A DNA stretch of 64,000 nucleotides from an uncultured Lachnospiraceae bacterium (lineage in GTDB: Bacteria > Bacillota > Clostridia > Lachnospirales > Lachnospiraceae). The position numbers and the translations under genes were made by a program. The notes beneath the pieces are model-generated. The model had not been told where the DNA came from. It did not search any database and was given only the letters and a program-made list of their open reading frames with translations. Of this stretch, positions 50,913 through 60,385 are shown in pieces; position 1 is the first letter of the stretch, and the number at the start of each line of letters is the position of its first letter. The stretch is from the NCBI GenBank assembly GCA_947173495.1, contig CAMWFQ010000018.1, forward strand, positions 18,233 through 82,232. The letters run 5' to 3'.

Positions 50913-53483
50913 TCATTCTATATATTGCCTGATCACTTTCTTTAATAATACAATATCCAGCGGCTTGGCCACATGGGCATTCATCCCTGCATCCAGCGCC
51001 GCCTTTTCGTCCTCGACAAAGGCGTTTGCCGTCATGGCTATAATCGGTATACTCCCTGCATCCTCCCGCTTCAGAGCCCGGATTGCCCTTGCAGCATCAT
51101 GTCCGTTCATCACCGGCATCTGCACATCCATTAAGATTGCATCGAATTCACCTTCCGCTGCCCGCGAAAAGCGCTCCAGCGCCAGTGCCCCATTTTCGAC
51201 AACTTCACAGGACGCACCCTCCATCTCCAGAATTTCCCTCAGAATTTCGGCATTGATTTCATTGTCTTCTGCCGCAAGAAAATGGAGTCCTTCCAGATTC
51301 CTGGTTTCTTCATGCTCTGTCCCGCTCTCTTCTGTCGCTCTTTCCTCCAGCTCCGTAATCTTTTCCTGGAGTGCGGATACAAAAAACGGTTTCATAAGAA
51401 TCCCATCATAATTCTTCTGAGGCATTTCTTCTATCCTGTCCGCCCCTTCCGCGTCATGCTCCACCAGAAACAGAATCAGCGCGCCATCTGTGAGTTTCTT
51501 TTGCAGCTCTCTGACCTTTTGGATACTGTCCGGATCTACCACGTTCCGGTCCAGCAAAACAAGCTGATAATTTCCGCCGTTATCTCCCGCCCGCTCTAAC
51601 GCCTCCTTCACGCTGACAGCAACATCTGTCTGAACGCCTGTATCCTCCATAAGAGACTGTATATTCTCCAGCCCCTTCCTGTCACTGTCCGCCGCCAGAA
51701 TACGGGATATTCCCCTTTTTTCCCAAAATGTCCTGTCCGTCCGGCCTTCCATAATGCGAAGTTCCAGCTCGACCCGGAAACATGACCCCCGGTTCACTTC
51801 GCTGGTCACATCTATGGTTCCGCCCATAAGTTCAACAATACTCTTGGTGATCGCCATTCCGAGCCCGGTCCCCTGCACTTTATTCGTCGTACTGTTTTCC
51901 GCTCTGGTAAACGCGTCAAAAATCGTTTCCAGATACTCCGGCGTCATTCCGTATCCATCATCCTCCACCTCGATCAAAATATGCTCATATTGACCGGAGC
52001 GCTGTCGGAGCCCTATGATACGGAACCAGATATGGCCGCCTTCAGGCGTATATTTTACAGCATTGGAAAGAAGATTAATCAAAACCTGGTTGATCCGGGT
52101 CTCATCTCCTATCAGATACTCATGTCGAATACCTGTCACTTCCACATGGAATTCCTGCCTTTTTGCCTTTGCCATTGGCTGAATGATCGCATCCACAGAT
52201 GAAATCACATCATTGAGCGCAAACTTCTCAAAATTCAGCACAACTTTCCCGCTTTCAATCTTGGAAACATCCAGGATATCATTGATCAGGCTCAGCAGAT
52301 GCTGCCCCGATGCCATAATTTTCCTGGTATATTCCCGTACCTTAGCCGGGTTCTCCGCATCCATGGCCAGAAGCGCCGTAAATCCAAGGACCGCATTCAT
52401 CGGTGTGCGGATATCATGAGACATGTTAGAAAGAAACATTGTCTTGGAATTGCTGGCGATCTGAGCAGCCTGAAGCGCCTCTGCCAGCTGCCGGTTATGA
52501 ATCTTTCGCTCTTCTTCCCGTTCTTTCCGGACTTTATCCTGCTCTCTCCAGTTAAAATAATATAAAGCAACACACACAAAAAACGCCACCAGCATAGCGA
52601 CGACGACTATCAGAATATTATGATTAACGGTTCTTCCCTCCTGCTGAATCGCCTCCACAGGCACATAGCCCACCAGAAAGATCGTCCCGTTATTAACGGA
52701 CCACATATAATTGAGTGCCTTTACACCCCGGATATCGTGATAAAATAAAAGGTCTTTTCCGTTTTCCAGGCAGTCCTCTACTTCCCTCCTGATCTCCTGG
52801 TCCTGAATGTTGTTCGCGCGATAAAAATCGTCCAGATTTAAGTGCCCCGCACTCCGTTTGCCCATTCCCTTGGGCTTCAGGACGAATCGCTCGCTTTCTG
52901 CATCCATAATGTACAGAGAAGCCTGCTCATTATAAAATCCATCCGGAAGAGACCTGTCAATGGCATCATAAGCGTATTCCACATAGAGCGTACCGATCTC
53001 CCGTCCCCGGCTCTCCACAGGGCATTTTATGGTATAAGACCATGTTCCCATGTAATTCACATAGGAAAAAGAAACCGGCATGCCTTTCACGGTTCCTCCT
53101 GCAGAAAAATTCAGTTCCTCCTCTGTAAACACTTCCCCTGTACTGGAAACTCCCTCCTTTTCTCCGGACAGAATCAATGACATCTTTGTCATCGTCTGAT
53201 TCCTCTCATAGGCAAGAATATATGCCTCCGGATCCTCCTCTCTTGCAATCTCCCGAGCAATCAGTGCCTGAAATTCCGCCTCATTCTCCAGAATTGTCTC
53301 AATGGTGCACTGGATCAGATCCAGGCTTTCACTCAGATTCTGTATTGCCGATGCAGACATCTCCCGGGATATCTGTCTTGATACTGTATATACTACTGTC
53401 CCTAAAATACAAAAAACCAACACAATGGAAATGAGGAGCGACGTCTCTCTTTGCTTTTCTCTTTTGACCGGCTTCTCTTTCAT
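50913..53483 (-). CDS. Hybrid sensor histidine kinase with two receiver domains
   Basis: An 856-residue membrane kinase; the ATG at 53483 follows GGAG at 7 bases. A first TM (LLISIVLVFCILGTVVYTV), a dCache-like extracellular region of about 250 residues, and a second TM (NILIVVVAMLVAFFVCVALY) come first. HisKA has FLSNMSHDIRTPMNAVLGFT, and HATPase has INQVLINLLSNAVKYTPEGG and GTGLGMAITKSIVELMGG. The first receiver is degenerate (LAADSDRKG, LVLLDRN). The second is complete (AAEDNEINAEILREIL, ILMDVQMPVMNG, KPLD). It overlaps or abuts the binding-protein gene. No separate output regulator is adjacent. Confidence 0.93.
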   Translation of the reverse strand: MKEKPVKREKQRETSLLISIVLVFCILGTVVYTVSRQISREMSASAIQNLSESLDLIQCTIETILENEAEFQALIAREIAREEDPEAYILAYERNQTMTKMSLILSGEKEGVSSTGEVFTEEELNFSAGGTVKGMPVSFSYVNYMGTWSYTIKCPVESRGREIGTLYVEYAYDAIDRSLPDGFYNEQASLYIMDAESERFVLKPKGMGKRSAGHLNLDDFYRANNIQDQEIRREVEDCLENGKDLLFYHDIRGVKALNYMWSVNNGTIFLVGYVPVEAIQQEGRTVNHNILIVVVAMLVAFFVCVALYYFNWREQDKVRKEREEERKIHNRQLAEALQAAQIASNSKTMFLSNMSHDIRTPMNAVLGFTALLAMDAENPAKVREYTRKIMASGQHLLSLINDILDVSKIESGKVVLNFEKFALNDVISSVDAIIQPMAKAKRQEFHVEVTGIRHEYLIGDETRINQVLINLLSNAVKYTPEGGHIWFRIIGLRQRSGQYEHILIEVEDDGYGMTPEYLETIFDAFTRAENSTTNKVQGTGLGMAITKSIVELMGGTIDVTSEVNRGSCFRVELELRIMEGRTDRTFWEKRGISRILAADSDRKGLENIQSLMEDTGVQTDVAVSVKEALERAGDNGGNYQLVLLDRNVVDPDSIQKVRELQKKLTDGALILFLVEHDAEGADRIEEMPQKNYDGILMKPFFVSALQEKITELEERATEESGTEHEETRNLEGLHFLAAEDNEINAEILREILEMEGASCEVVENGALALERFSRAAEGEFDAILMDVQMPVMNGHDAARAIRALKREDAGSIPIIAMTANAFVEDEKAALDAGMNAHVAKPLDIVLLKKVIRQYIE

Positions 53484-53639
53484 TGATAATCTCCATTCCG
53501 CCATTTCGGGAATCATTGTCCGGATCCCAGACTCCTGTCTTTGCAGAAAAGAAAAGTTCCTGCTGTTTCCGTAAGACAAATCCTTACTGCTTTTGATATT
53601 ATCCTGCTATTATTATACTCTTTTCCCTGATTTAGTGTC

Positions 53640-53672
53640 AATAGCCGCCGGGAAACGATCCCGACGGCTATT
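53640..53672. terminator. Terminator between kinase and microcompartment operon
   Basis: AATAGCCGCCGGGA and TCCCGACGGCTATT form a 14-bp stem with one mismatch around AACGA. It lies after the end of the microcompartment operon and upstream of the kinase promoter region. Confidence 0.7.
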
Positions 53673-53714
53673 TATAGTTGGTGTTACTATTCTGATTTTC
53701 TGACCTGAATCTCC

Positions 53715-54509
53715 TTATCCTCCGATCTGGCACATAAGAGCGGTCTTTTTCTCCACCATATCTTTTAAATGATTCATCTTCTCCTGAGACGGAAGCGGCG
53801 TATCCTTCAGAAGATAAGGGCGTCCTAATCCCTCATACTTTCCTTCGCCATAATTATGATACGGCAGCAGATGAATCTGCTCCACTCCGGGAAGAGAATC
53901 CGCATAGGAAGCAATCTGCATGATTTCTTCCTCCGTATCATTAAAGCCCGGTATCACCGGCACCCGGATAATCAGCTCGCACATCCGGCTTTGTGCAATC
54001 TTCATGGCGTTTTCCACCATCAGCGTATTTTCCCTGCCGGTAAATTCCTTATGCTTTGCCGCATTCATATGCTTGATATCCATCAGATAGGTGTCCAGGT
54101 ATGCCAGAACTCCTTTTATCACCTCAAACTTTGCATATCCCATACTCTCCATTGCTGTGGTGATTCCCATATCCTTTGCGCCATGCAGAAGTGCGGTCGC
54201 GAATTCCGGCTGCAGAAGGCTTTCTCCGCCGGATAAAGTCAGGCCGCCCCCGGAGCGTCCATAATAGGGCATATCTCTGGCAACCGTCTCCATCACTTCC
54301 CTGACCGTCACATCTCTTCCCATCACTTTGGGTTTTCCATTCACCGTCATGGTCTGGATCTCATACTCCTGAGACTCCGGATTGCAACACCATTTACAGC
54401 GCAGGGCACAGCCCTTTAAAAATACAATGGTACGAATCCCCACCCCGTCATGAATCGAATATCTCTGTATATCGAAAATTCTTCCTGAAACATTTAAGTA
54501 GTCTTTCAT
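53715..54509 (-). CDS. Glycyl radical enzyme activase (radical SAM)
   Basis: A 264-residue radical SAM enzyme. FLKGCALRCKWCCNPES holds the CxxxCxxC cluster, and GGGLTLSGGESLLQPEFA the GGE motif. It is short: no ferredoxin-like double CxxCxxCxxxC insertion is present, unlike many diol-dehydratase activases, so it resembles the pyruvate formate-lyase activase layout. It installs the glycyl radical on the product of the gene upstream. Last gene of the operon. Confidence 0.93.
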   Translation of the reverse strand: MKDYLNVSGRIFDIQRYSIHDGVGIRTIVFLKGCALRCKWCCNPESQEYEIQTMTVNGKPKVMGRDVTVREVMETVARDMPYYGRSGGGLTLSGGESLLQPEFATALLHGAKDMGITTAMESMGYAKFEVIKGVLAYLDTYLMDIKHMNAAKHKEFTGRENTLMVENAMKIAQSRMCELIIRVPVIPGFNDTEEEIMQIASYADSLPGVEQIHLLPYHNYGEGKYEGLGRPYLLKDTPLPSQEKMNHLKDMVEKKTALMCQIGG

Positions 54510-54617
54510 TCCTGTTCCCCTGCCTGTTGCAGGCCTTTCCTGCGATGCTGCGCCAATAGGAAGGCCAAAGGTTTCCTTCCGGACCTGTACCTCTCACGCG
54601 TCTCTGCTCTCCGGCCC

Positions 54618-57149
54618 TTATCTGTCGGCCGCCTGTTCTGTCCTGCGGATAATATCATCCTGCAGGGATTTGGATAATGTGGTGAAAAGTGCCGAATATC
54701 CGGCCACCCTGACCACCAGCCCGCTGTATTTCTCAGGGTGCTTCTGCGCATCCAGAAGCGTCTGGCGGTCTACAACGTTGAACTGCATATGCATACCCTT
54801 CTGATCAAAGTAACCGCATACCAGAGACACAAAGCTCTCCAGGCCCTTTTCTCCCGCCATTGCCGTGGGGTGCATCTTCATGTTAAACAGAGTTCCGTTG
54901 CTTGCAATCCCGTGGTCAAGACGCGCCACAGAATTACATGCGGCCGTAGGACCATTCACATCCTTCCCGGAAGAAGGGGATACTCCGTCCGCCACAGGCA
55001 TATGAGCAAGTCTTCCGTCCGGAGTCGCTCCTGTCTGCGCGCCTAACGGCACATTTGCGGACACGGGATAAAGTCCTGCCTGGAAAATACCTCCCCGCGG
55101 ATTCCTGTAGGTTTCAAGCGGTCTTGTATAGGTGTAGGCCGCATCCCTCGCCAGGGAATCCACCTCGTCAATGTCATTGCCAAACTTGGGCAAAGCGTCG
55201 ATCATGGCAAGAATCTCTTCATAACGGGCCTTTTCCGCCGCCGGCAGCTCCATGGTAAGAACACTCTGGACTGTTGCCGCAATCACATCCCCGGTCACTT
55301 CTTTTCCCTGTGCCTTTAAAGCTCCGGCTACCTGAAGCGCGATCTCCTTTGCGGTAATAGCATCAAATCCCTGTCCGAAGTTCATCTCAAGGGCTTTTTT
55401 CAGCTCGCCTAATGTCACTTTTTTCTCCTCAAACACCAGTTTTTTCACTGTATATAAGGAATCCGCCACATTGGCAATACCGAACCCCTGAGGACCGGTA
55501 AAGTTATAGACCGCTCCGCCCTCCTGCAGGCTCAGTCCACGCTTCATACAGTCATCCACCATGCAGGATTCAAAAGGTAAAGGACAAAGGATCCTGTGCG
55601 CCATATCAATGGCATTATCCGCATTTACAAGAAGCGAAATATTGTATTCCATCTGCTTTTTATAAGCGTCATAAAATTCATCAAAGGTCTTAAAGCTTTC
55701 CACATTGCCCGTATGGATACTGGCTTCTTTTCCTGCGTCGTATCCATTGGAGAATACCATCTCCAGCGGACGGCACATATTGAAGAATGCAGCGTCATGC
55801 CATCCTTCTGTCTTTCCGCTCTTTTGGGGCTCCACACAACCGATAATATTATAATCCCTGGCATCCTCCAGCGTCAGTCCTCTGTTAATCAGAGCCGGAA
55901 TAATTACCTCGTCATTATAGTAAGCAGGAAGCCCGATGCCTGTCCGGGTCAGCTCCGCCGCATACAGAAGCAGCGCTTTGGGCGAGCGGTTCCACACACG
56001 AATGGACAGGGACGGCTGAGGCAGAAATACATGTCTGGCAGCGGAAATACACATGAAGGACAGATCATTGGTAGCATCCTTCCCCTCTGTCGTCTGACCG
56101 CCCACGATCAGATTCTGGAACAGAGAATATCCTGCAAATCCTTCCGCGCTCACGGCATCACGGCATTTATTCAGATCATTCAGCTTGACCCAGATGCAGT
56201 CCAGCAGTTCCTGGGCCCGCTCTCTGGTAAGCCTTCCGCTCTTTATATCCTTTTCATAGTAAGGATACATATATTGATCAAACCTGCCGGGGGAGATGGA
56301 ATGTCCGCTGGATTCCAACTGTAAAAGCTGCTGTACAAACCAGAATGACTGACATGCCTCCCAGAAGCCGTCCGCACCGTTTCGAGGAACTCTGCCGCAG
56401 TTCTCTGAAATCGTTAAAAGCTCCTGCCGTCTTGCGGCATCCCTCTCCTTATCTGCCATTTCCTTCGCCAGGCGGGAATATCTCTCCGCATACCCTATCA
56501 CTGCATCACAGGAGATCAGCACTGCTCTCAGAAACGTGTTCTTGGCCGCATAGTTTTCATCTCCAAAATGGCAGTCCGCCAGCTCCGCTTCCGCCTCCTG
56601 CTTAATTCCCTCAAAGCCAATCCGCAGCACCTTGTCATACTGCACTGTTATATGGCCTACTCCGTTATAAAAATAGTTTCCGGGCGTAAAAAAATTATGC
56701 TCCATAGCCCGCAATGTCTCCGGCGCCATATAGCTGGTGGCCAGCTCGCTGGTAGTCTTACCCTTCCAGTAGCTGTCAGCCGCTTTTAACCTCTTTTTGG
56801 TATCATCTGAAATATAAAAAGGATCTGCAGACCGATGCTCCACCGTATCAAATTCAGCTTCCAGCCATTCATAGGAAAATTCCGGATACGTCTGACATCC
56901 TCTGGGAGCAATTGTAGAGCTTCCCACCACCAGCTCTTCCGGCCGGATGATAATGGGAATATTTTCCAGTATATGGGCAAAAGCAAGCGCTCTGCGCATC
57001 ATAATGGGCTGCCCTTCCGTTGCTTTGTAAGACTCTGTGATCAGCTCCGCTCTGGCCGCTTCAATTTCCGGCATCTTTGCATACAGATGTGCGACCAGTC
57101 TTGCAATCCTTTCTGTTTTTTCAATAGGTGTAGCATCATACGTGTTCAT
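54618..57149 (-). CDS. Glycyl radical diol dehydratase (B12-independent propanediol type)
   Basis: An 843-residue glycyl radical enzyme; the ATG at 57149 lies 5 bases after GGGAGGG. The thiyl Cys is in YNIIGCVEPQKSGKTEGWHD, and the C-terminal glycyl loop is VVRVAGYSALFTTLS. The CVEPQ..GKTEGWHDAAFFN context is that of B12-independent glycerol/1,2-propanediol dehydratases, rather than choline lyase or pyruvate formate-lyase. It converts 1,2-propanediol to propionaldehyde, with glycerol possible. No N-terminal encapsulation extension is obvious. Confidence 0.92.
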   Translation of the reverse strand: MNTYDATPIEKTERIARLVAHLYAKMPEIEAARAELITESYKATEGQPIMMRRALAFAHILENIPIIIRPEELVVGSSTIAPRGCQTYPEFSYEWLEAEFDTVEHRSADPFYISDDTKKRLKAADSYWKGKTTSELATSYMAPETLRAMEHNFFTPGNYFYNGVGHITVQYDKVLRIGFEGIKQEAEAELADCHFGDENYAAKNTFLRAVLISCDAVIGYAERYSRLAKEMADKERDAARRQELLTISENCGRVPRNGADGFWEACQSFWFVQQLLQLESSGHSISPGRFDQYMYPYYEKDIKSGRLTRERAQELLDCIWVKLNDLNKCRDAVSAEGFAGYSLFQNLIVGGQTTEGKDATNDLSFMCISAARHVFLPQPSLSIRVWNRSPKALLLYAAELTRTGIGLPAYYNDEVIIPALINRGLTLEDARDYNIIGCVEPQKSGKTEGWHDAAFFNMCRPLEMVFSNGYDAGKEASIHTGNVESFKTFDEFYDAYKKQMEYNISLLVNADNAIDMAHRILCPLPFESCMVDDCMKRGLSLQEGGAVYNFTGPQGFGIANVADSLYTVKKLVFEEKKVTLGELKKALEMNFGQGFDAITAKEIALQVAGALKAQGKEVTGDVIAATVQSVLTMELPAAEKARYEEILAMIDALPKFGNDIDEVDSLARDAAYTYTRPLETYRNPRGGIFQAGLYPVSANVPLGAQTGATPDGRLAHMPVADGVSPSSGKDVNGPTAACNSVARLDHGIASNGTLFNMKMHPTAMAGEKGLESFVSLVCGYFDQKGMHMQFNVVDRQTLLDAQKHPEKYSGLVVRVAGYSALFTTLSKSLQDDIIRRTEQAADR

Positions 57150-57150
57150 C

Positions 57151-57918
57151 TTAACCCTCCCAATACCTGCATTCAACGCCCAGCTTCTCAAATGCCTTCA
57201 GCCAGTCATCCGCCGGCTTTTTATCCGTCACGACTACGTCCACTTCTGATAATCCGCATATTCTGGAGAATGCTGCTTTTCCAAACTTCGTAGAATCCAC
57301 TGCCAGATAATTTTTTCCGGCAGAGGAAAGTATATTCTGCTTCATGCTTCCGCTGTCATCATTGCCGTCCGTGACTCCCTTTTCCAGGTCGATTCCCTTA
57401 CAGGAAAAAAATGCCTTCTCCACATTATAAGAGCGGATACTGTCTGAAGCATTTTTCCCAACCAGAGCCATGGTACCTGACTTCAGATGCCCTCCGGTGG
57501 CAATGATATCCCACCCCGATACATCCGACAGCTCCAGAAGGATTTCTATGGAATTGGTGATTACTGTCAGATGCTTTTTGTTCTTGATGCTCTTGGCAAT
57601 AAACACCGCCGTGGTAGATGCATCCAATATAATATGATCGCCCTCTTCAATCTCTTTATTTACCAGTTCCGCAATCTTCTGCTTTTCAACCGGATTGGCT
57701 TTCCATCTTACATTGAAGGGCAGATCGATACTGCTCTTTTCATTGAGGACAGCCCCGCCGTAGCTTTTGATCACATGCCCGTCCTCTTCCAGCTTTTCCA
57801 GATCGCGCCTGATGGTCTCCTCTGACACATCAAACTCTCTGCTCAGCTCATTTACAATGACCTTTTTGTTCTCATGGATCTTTTCTAATATCAGGTTTCT
57901 TCTCTCAGCCGCTAACAT
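57151..57918 (-). CDS. DeoR-family transcription regulator
   Basis: A 255-residue regulator. The N-terminal winged helix shows RRNLILEKIHENKKVIVNEL and VSEETIRRDLEKLEEDGHVI. The C-terminal sugar-phosphate-binding domain has ADHIILDASTTAVFIA-like residues and LTVITNSIEILLELS. It lies within the operon between shell and enzyme genes, so it probably regulates it in response to a pathway intermediate such as a sugar phosphate. The ribosome site is GGAGG at 4 bases. Confidence 0.92.
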   Translation of the reverse strand: MLAAERRNLILEKIHENKKVIVNELSREFDVSEETIRRDLEKLEEDGHVIKSYGGAVLNEKSSIDLPFNVRWKANPVEKQKIAELVNKEIEEGDHIILDASTTAVFIAKSIKNKKHLTVITNSIEILLELSDVSGWDIIATGGHLKSGTMALVGKNASDSIRSYNVEKAFFSCKGIDLEKGVTDGNDDSGSMKQNILSSAGKNYLAVDSTKFGKAAFSRICGLSEVDVVVTDKKPADDWLKAFEKLGVECRYWEG

Positions 57919-57948
57919 CCGTCCTCCATGATCATTGATTTCATTCTT

Positions 57949-58497
57949 TTAGAATATATATTTTTTCAGTTTATCGGAAGGTCGTGGGATCACGGAACTG
58001 TCAAGGAACATTCCCTTATCTCCCGCCTGGGCTTTCGCCCTGTCAATGGCTGCCTCCACTGCTGAAACGCTTCCTGTGAGGATCATATAACTCTTGCCGC
58101 ACATGCCCTTTGCCAGACGCAGCTCAATCAGTTCAACGATTGCCGTCTTAGCCGCCACATCCGCTGCTGAAATCAGAGCTGCCACATCATAGGTCTCCAG
58201 AATCCCTATCGCATCAATATCATCCGGCTGCGCGGTCCCGTAAATTGCCGGGAAAATTGATTCGTGAGGATTTCCCAGAACAAAGGTATCTATCACCTTA
58301 TCCCGGAAACGCCCTTCGGCCCGCTCTACGGAAGCGCTCACCGCGCTCAGCTCACCGCTCACCAGAACAACGAACTTACCCGGGCAGGTAACCTCCGCCT
58401 GCAAAATTTCCACGTCCGCAGCCTTTGCCATCTCATCTGCTGCCAGGAACCCTGTAGACACTGTTGTAATTTCCACCATACCAATCGCTTTGGCCAT
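57949..58497 (-). CDS. Trimeric tandem-BMC shell protein
   Basis: A 182-residue protein made of two BMC domains. The first begins AIGMVEITTVSTGFLAADEM, and the second IGILETYDVAALISAADVAA. Both end with the RAK/PRP pattern (SSVIPRPSD at the C-terminus). This is the PduT/EtuB-like trimer class. A single Cys (KGMCGKS) lies in the second domain near where some members bind an Fe-S cluster, but the canonical site is not clear. Confidence 0.93.
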   Translation of the reverse strand: MAKAIGMVEITTVSTGFLAADEMAKAADVEILQAEVTCPGKFVVLVSGELSAVSASVERAEGRFRDKVIDTFVLGNPHESIFPAIYGTAQPDDIDAIGILETYDVAALISAADVAAKTAIVELIELRLAKGMCGKSYMILTGSVSAVEAAIDRAKAQAGDKGMFLDSSVIPRPSDKLKKYIF

Positions 58498-58554
58498 TTT
58501 TTTATCCTCTCATACCTTCTGACTTGTGCCTCTTCTCAGGAACTGCTTCGTTCC

Positions 58555-59877
58555 TTATCCCCGCACGACTACCTCTCTCTCGTCGGCCTTCTCCACCACA
58601 CCGTCAATGGAGCAGTGGATGGACACGCTCAGGCCTTCTGCCGCCTCTCCGATCTTCTGTCCTTTCCTTACCTGCTCTCCCGCCTTAACGAGAGGACGGG
58701 CAGGCGCCCCGATATGCTGGCTCATCTGGATCCGCACATATTTCGTCGAGGGCGTTGTATCAATAAAGGGCGCCGGCACATCATAGGAGTATAATCCCAG
58801 CTTGGCTTTCAATCTCTTTACAGGAACCTTTTTCAGTTCTCTGTCAGGGCTTACTTCCTTAACCTCCGGATTCTCCGCCCGTATCCCTGCTTTTTTCAGT
58901 CCGTTTTTAAACTCGGCTATCACGCTTCTGGGTGAAAGCCCCTGGGGACATGCATAATTTTCGCACAGGCCGCAGCTGCTGCAGTATGCGGTGTTTACAT
59001 ATACCGAAAGATCGCTTACATCATGATCCGCCAGCGCTCGCATAACCCTGTGGGGCTCTATGGGATGCCCCAGTGCATGTCTCGGGCACATTTCCGTACA
59101 GGTCCTGCACTGACAGCATGATGACGCCGCCCTTCTTCTTTCTATATCCAGATTCTTATTCATACGTCTTACCACTTTGTGTTCCCTGGGCAAAATGATA
59201 ATGGCGTTTGTTGTCTTTGTGATCACTGTACGTTCTGTTCCCAGCTTTCCCATCATGGGACCGCCCATCACATAGGCCGGATCTTCCACCGTCACCTTTC
59301 CAGCCAGTGAAACAGCTTCCTTTACTGTGGTTCCCAACGGAATTCGTACGGTGAGAGGCTTGTCAATCTCACCTACGATGGATACCAGTTTGTTCGTCAC
59401 CGGTATCTGCAGATGAACAGCTCTGTACAGGTTATACATCGTCTCTGTATTGTATACCACCACGTTTTCATCAATGGGAAGTCCTCCCGGTTTGATCACA
59501 CGCCCCGTGGCCTCATAGATCAGGATAACCTCATCTCCCATGGGATAAGTTGCGCGCACTGCGCAGATCCTCACCTTCGGATAATCTTTCAGTACCTCTT
59601 CCAGTATCTGGATGGTATGTACATGGGTATCTTTTACTCCCACAACCGCTTCTTTTGCTCCCAGCGTCTCTCTCACCTCATCCAGCATCTGTATAATCTC
59701 TTCTGCATGCATGGCCAGAAGCTGCCTGTGGAGCTTTAAAAGCGGCTCGCATTCCACACAGTTTAAAATTACTGTGTCCGCTTTGTCTGTCATTTTTGCA
59801 TAAGATGGGAAACCGGCGCCTCCGGCCCCCACCACGCCATATTCTCTCGCTATTTCTTTCAGTTCATTCATCAGCAT
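58555..59877 (-). CDS. PduS/RnfC-like iron-sulfur electron carrier
   Basis: A 440-residue protein. The N-terminal RnfC-like core has VVGAGGAGFPSYAKM and the SLBB region (LVSIVGEIDKPLTVRIPLGT). Two 4Fe-4S sets follow: CCQCRTCTEMCPRH and YCSSCGLCENYACP. The C-terminal domain is barrel-sandwich-like (GAPARPLVKAGEQVRKGQKI). In propanediol compartments PduS reduces cofactors with NADH. In this B12-independent system it may recycle NAD or donate electrons to the activase. The start overlaps the BMC-P stop by 7 bases. Confidence 0.9.
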   Translation of the reverse strand: MLMNELKEIAREYGVVGAGGAGFPSYAKMTDKADTVILNCVECEPLLKLHRQLLAMHAEEIIQMLDEVRETLGAKEAVVGVKDTHVHTIQILEEVLKDYPKVRICAVRATYPMGDEVILIYEATGRVIKPGGLPIDENVVVYNTETMYNLYRAVHLQIPVTNKLVSIVGEIDKPLTVRIPLGTTVKEAVSLAGKVTVEDPAYVMGGPMMGKLGTERTVITKTTNAIIILPREHKVVRRMNKNLDIERRRAASSCCQCRTCTEMCPRHALGHPIEPHRVMRALADHDVSDLSVYVNTAYCSSCGLCENYACPQGLSPRSVIAEFKNGLKKAGIRAENPEVKEVSPDRELKKVPVKRLKAKLGLYSYDVPAPFIDTTPSTKYVRIQMSQHIGAPARPLVKAGEQVRKGQKIGEAAEGLSVSIHCSIDGVVEKADEREVVVRG

Positions 59878-60149
59878 GACTGCTTACTCCAATCCTGTCC
59901 CTCGTCGATGATACCTACGATTGCCGCGTCCACAGGCGCATCTGCCATATCACATCCGACCCTTGCGGCGGATCCCGAAGCTACCAGAACAAATTCACCG
60001 ATGCCCGCACCGATGATATCGATCGCCACGATGCGCTCTCCAGCCCCCTTCATGGACTCGGCCGGCTCCACAATCATGAATTTGTTGCCTACCAGCTTCT
60101 CGCTTTTCCTGGTGGAAAACACGCTCCCCACTACTTTTCCTATTATCAT
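59871..60149 (-). CDS. Pentameric BMC-P vertex protein (EutN/CcmL)
   Basis: A 92-residue EutN/CcmL family protein: MIIGKVVGSVFSTRKSEKLV, LVASGSAARV, and PVDAAIVGIIDEG. It closes the vertices of the shell. The start codon is 9 bases after a 5' UTR repeat copy, so its translation or transcription may be set independently from the rest of the operon. Confidence 0.95.
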   Translation of the reverse strand: MIIGKVVGSVFSTRKSEKLVGNKFMIVEPAESMKGAGERIVAIDIIGAGIGEFVLVASGSAARVGCDMADAPVDAAIVGIIDEGQDWSKQSC

Positions 60150-60158
60150 GTTTCACTC

Positions 60159-60222
60159 CATTTCTGCGCTGATTTTTGCGCATATCGAGTTTGTGGCAAG
60201 CAACGCGCAGACACAAATCTCG
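60159..60222 (-). repeat. Start-codon-linked 5' UTR repeat, copy 3
   Basis: Minus strand: AGATTTGTGTCTGCGCG, GCCACAAACTCGATA, a TGCGC-AAAAATCA-GCGCA hairpin and GAAATG, 9 bases before the BMC-P ATG. It sits inside the microcompartment operon, in a 236-base gap after pduL. Confidence 0.7.
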
Positions 60223-60385
60223 TATCCTCACTTCCGCACAGTCTCTTTTGCCTGTGACCGGCATGAATGCGCACGTCCGCACAGGGAATTTTGCTGCATT
60301 TGCAGCATGCGGACGGCGCAAACGGAAACAACTTCAGTCGTTTTCTGTAACAATAAGCTGTCCGGCAAAACGTGTCAGCACATGT

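Noticed and set aside
54618..57149. Glycyl radical enzyme as choline trimethylamine-lyase or pyruvate formate-lyase
   Set aside because: The active-site context GCVEPQ..GKTEGWHD and the PduL/PduS neighbours fit diol dehydratase; pyruvate formate-lyase has adjacent Cys-Cys and choline lyase differs around the Cys.
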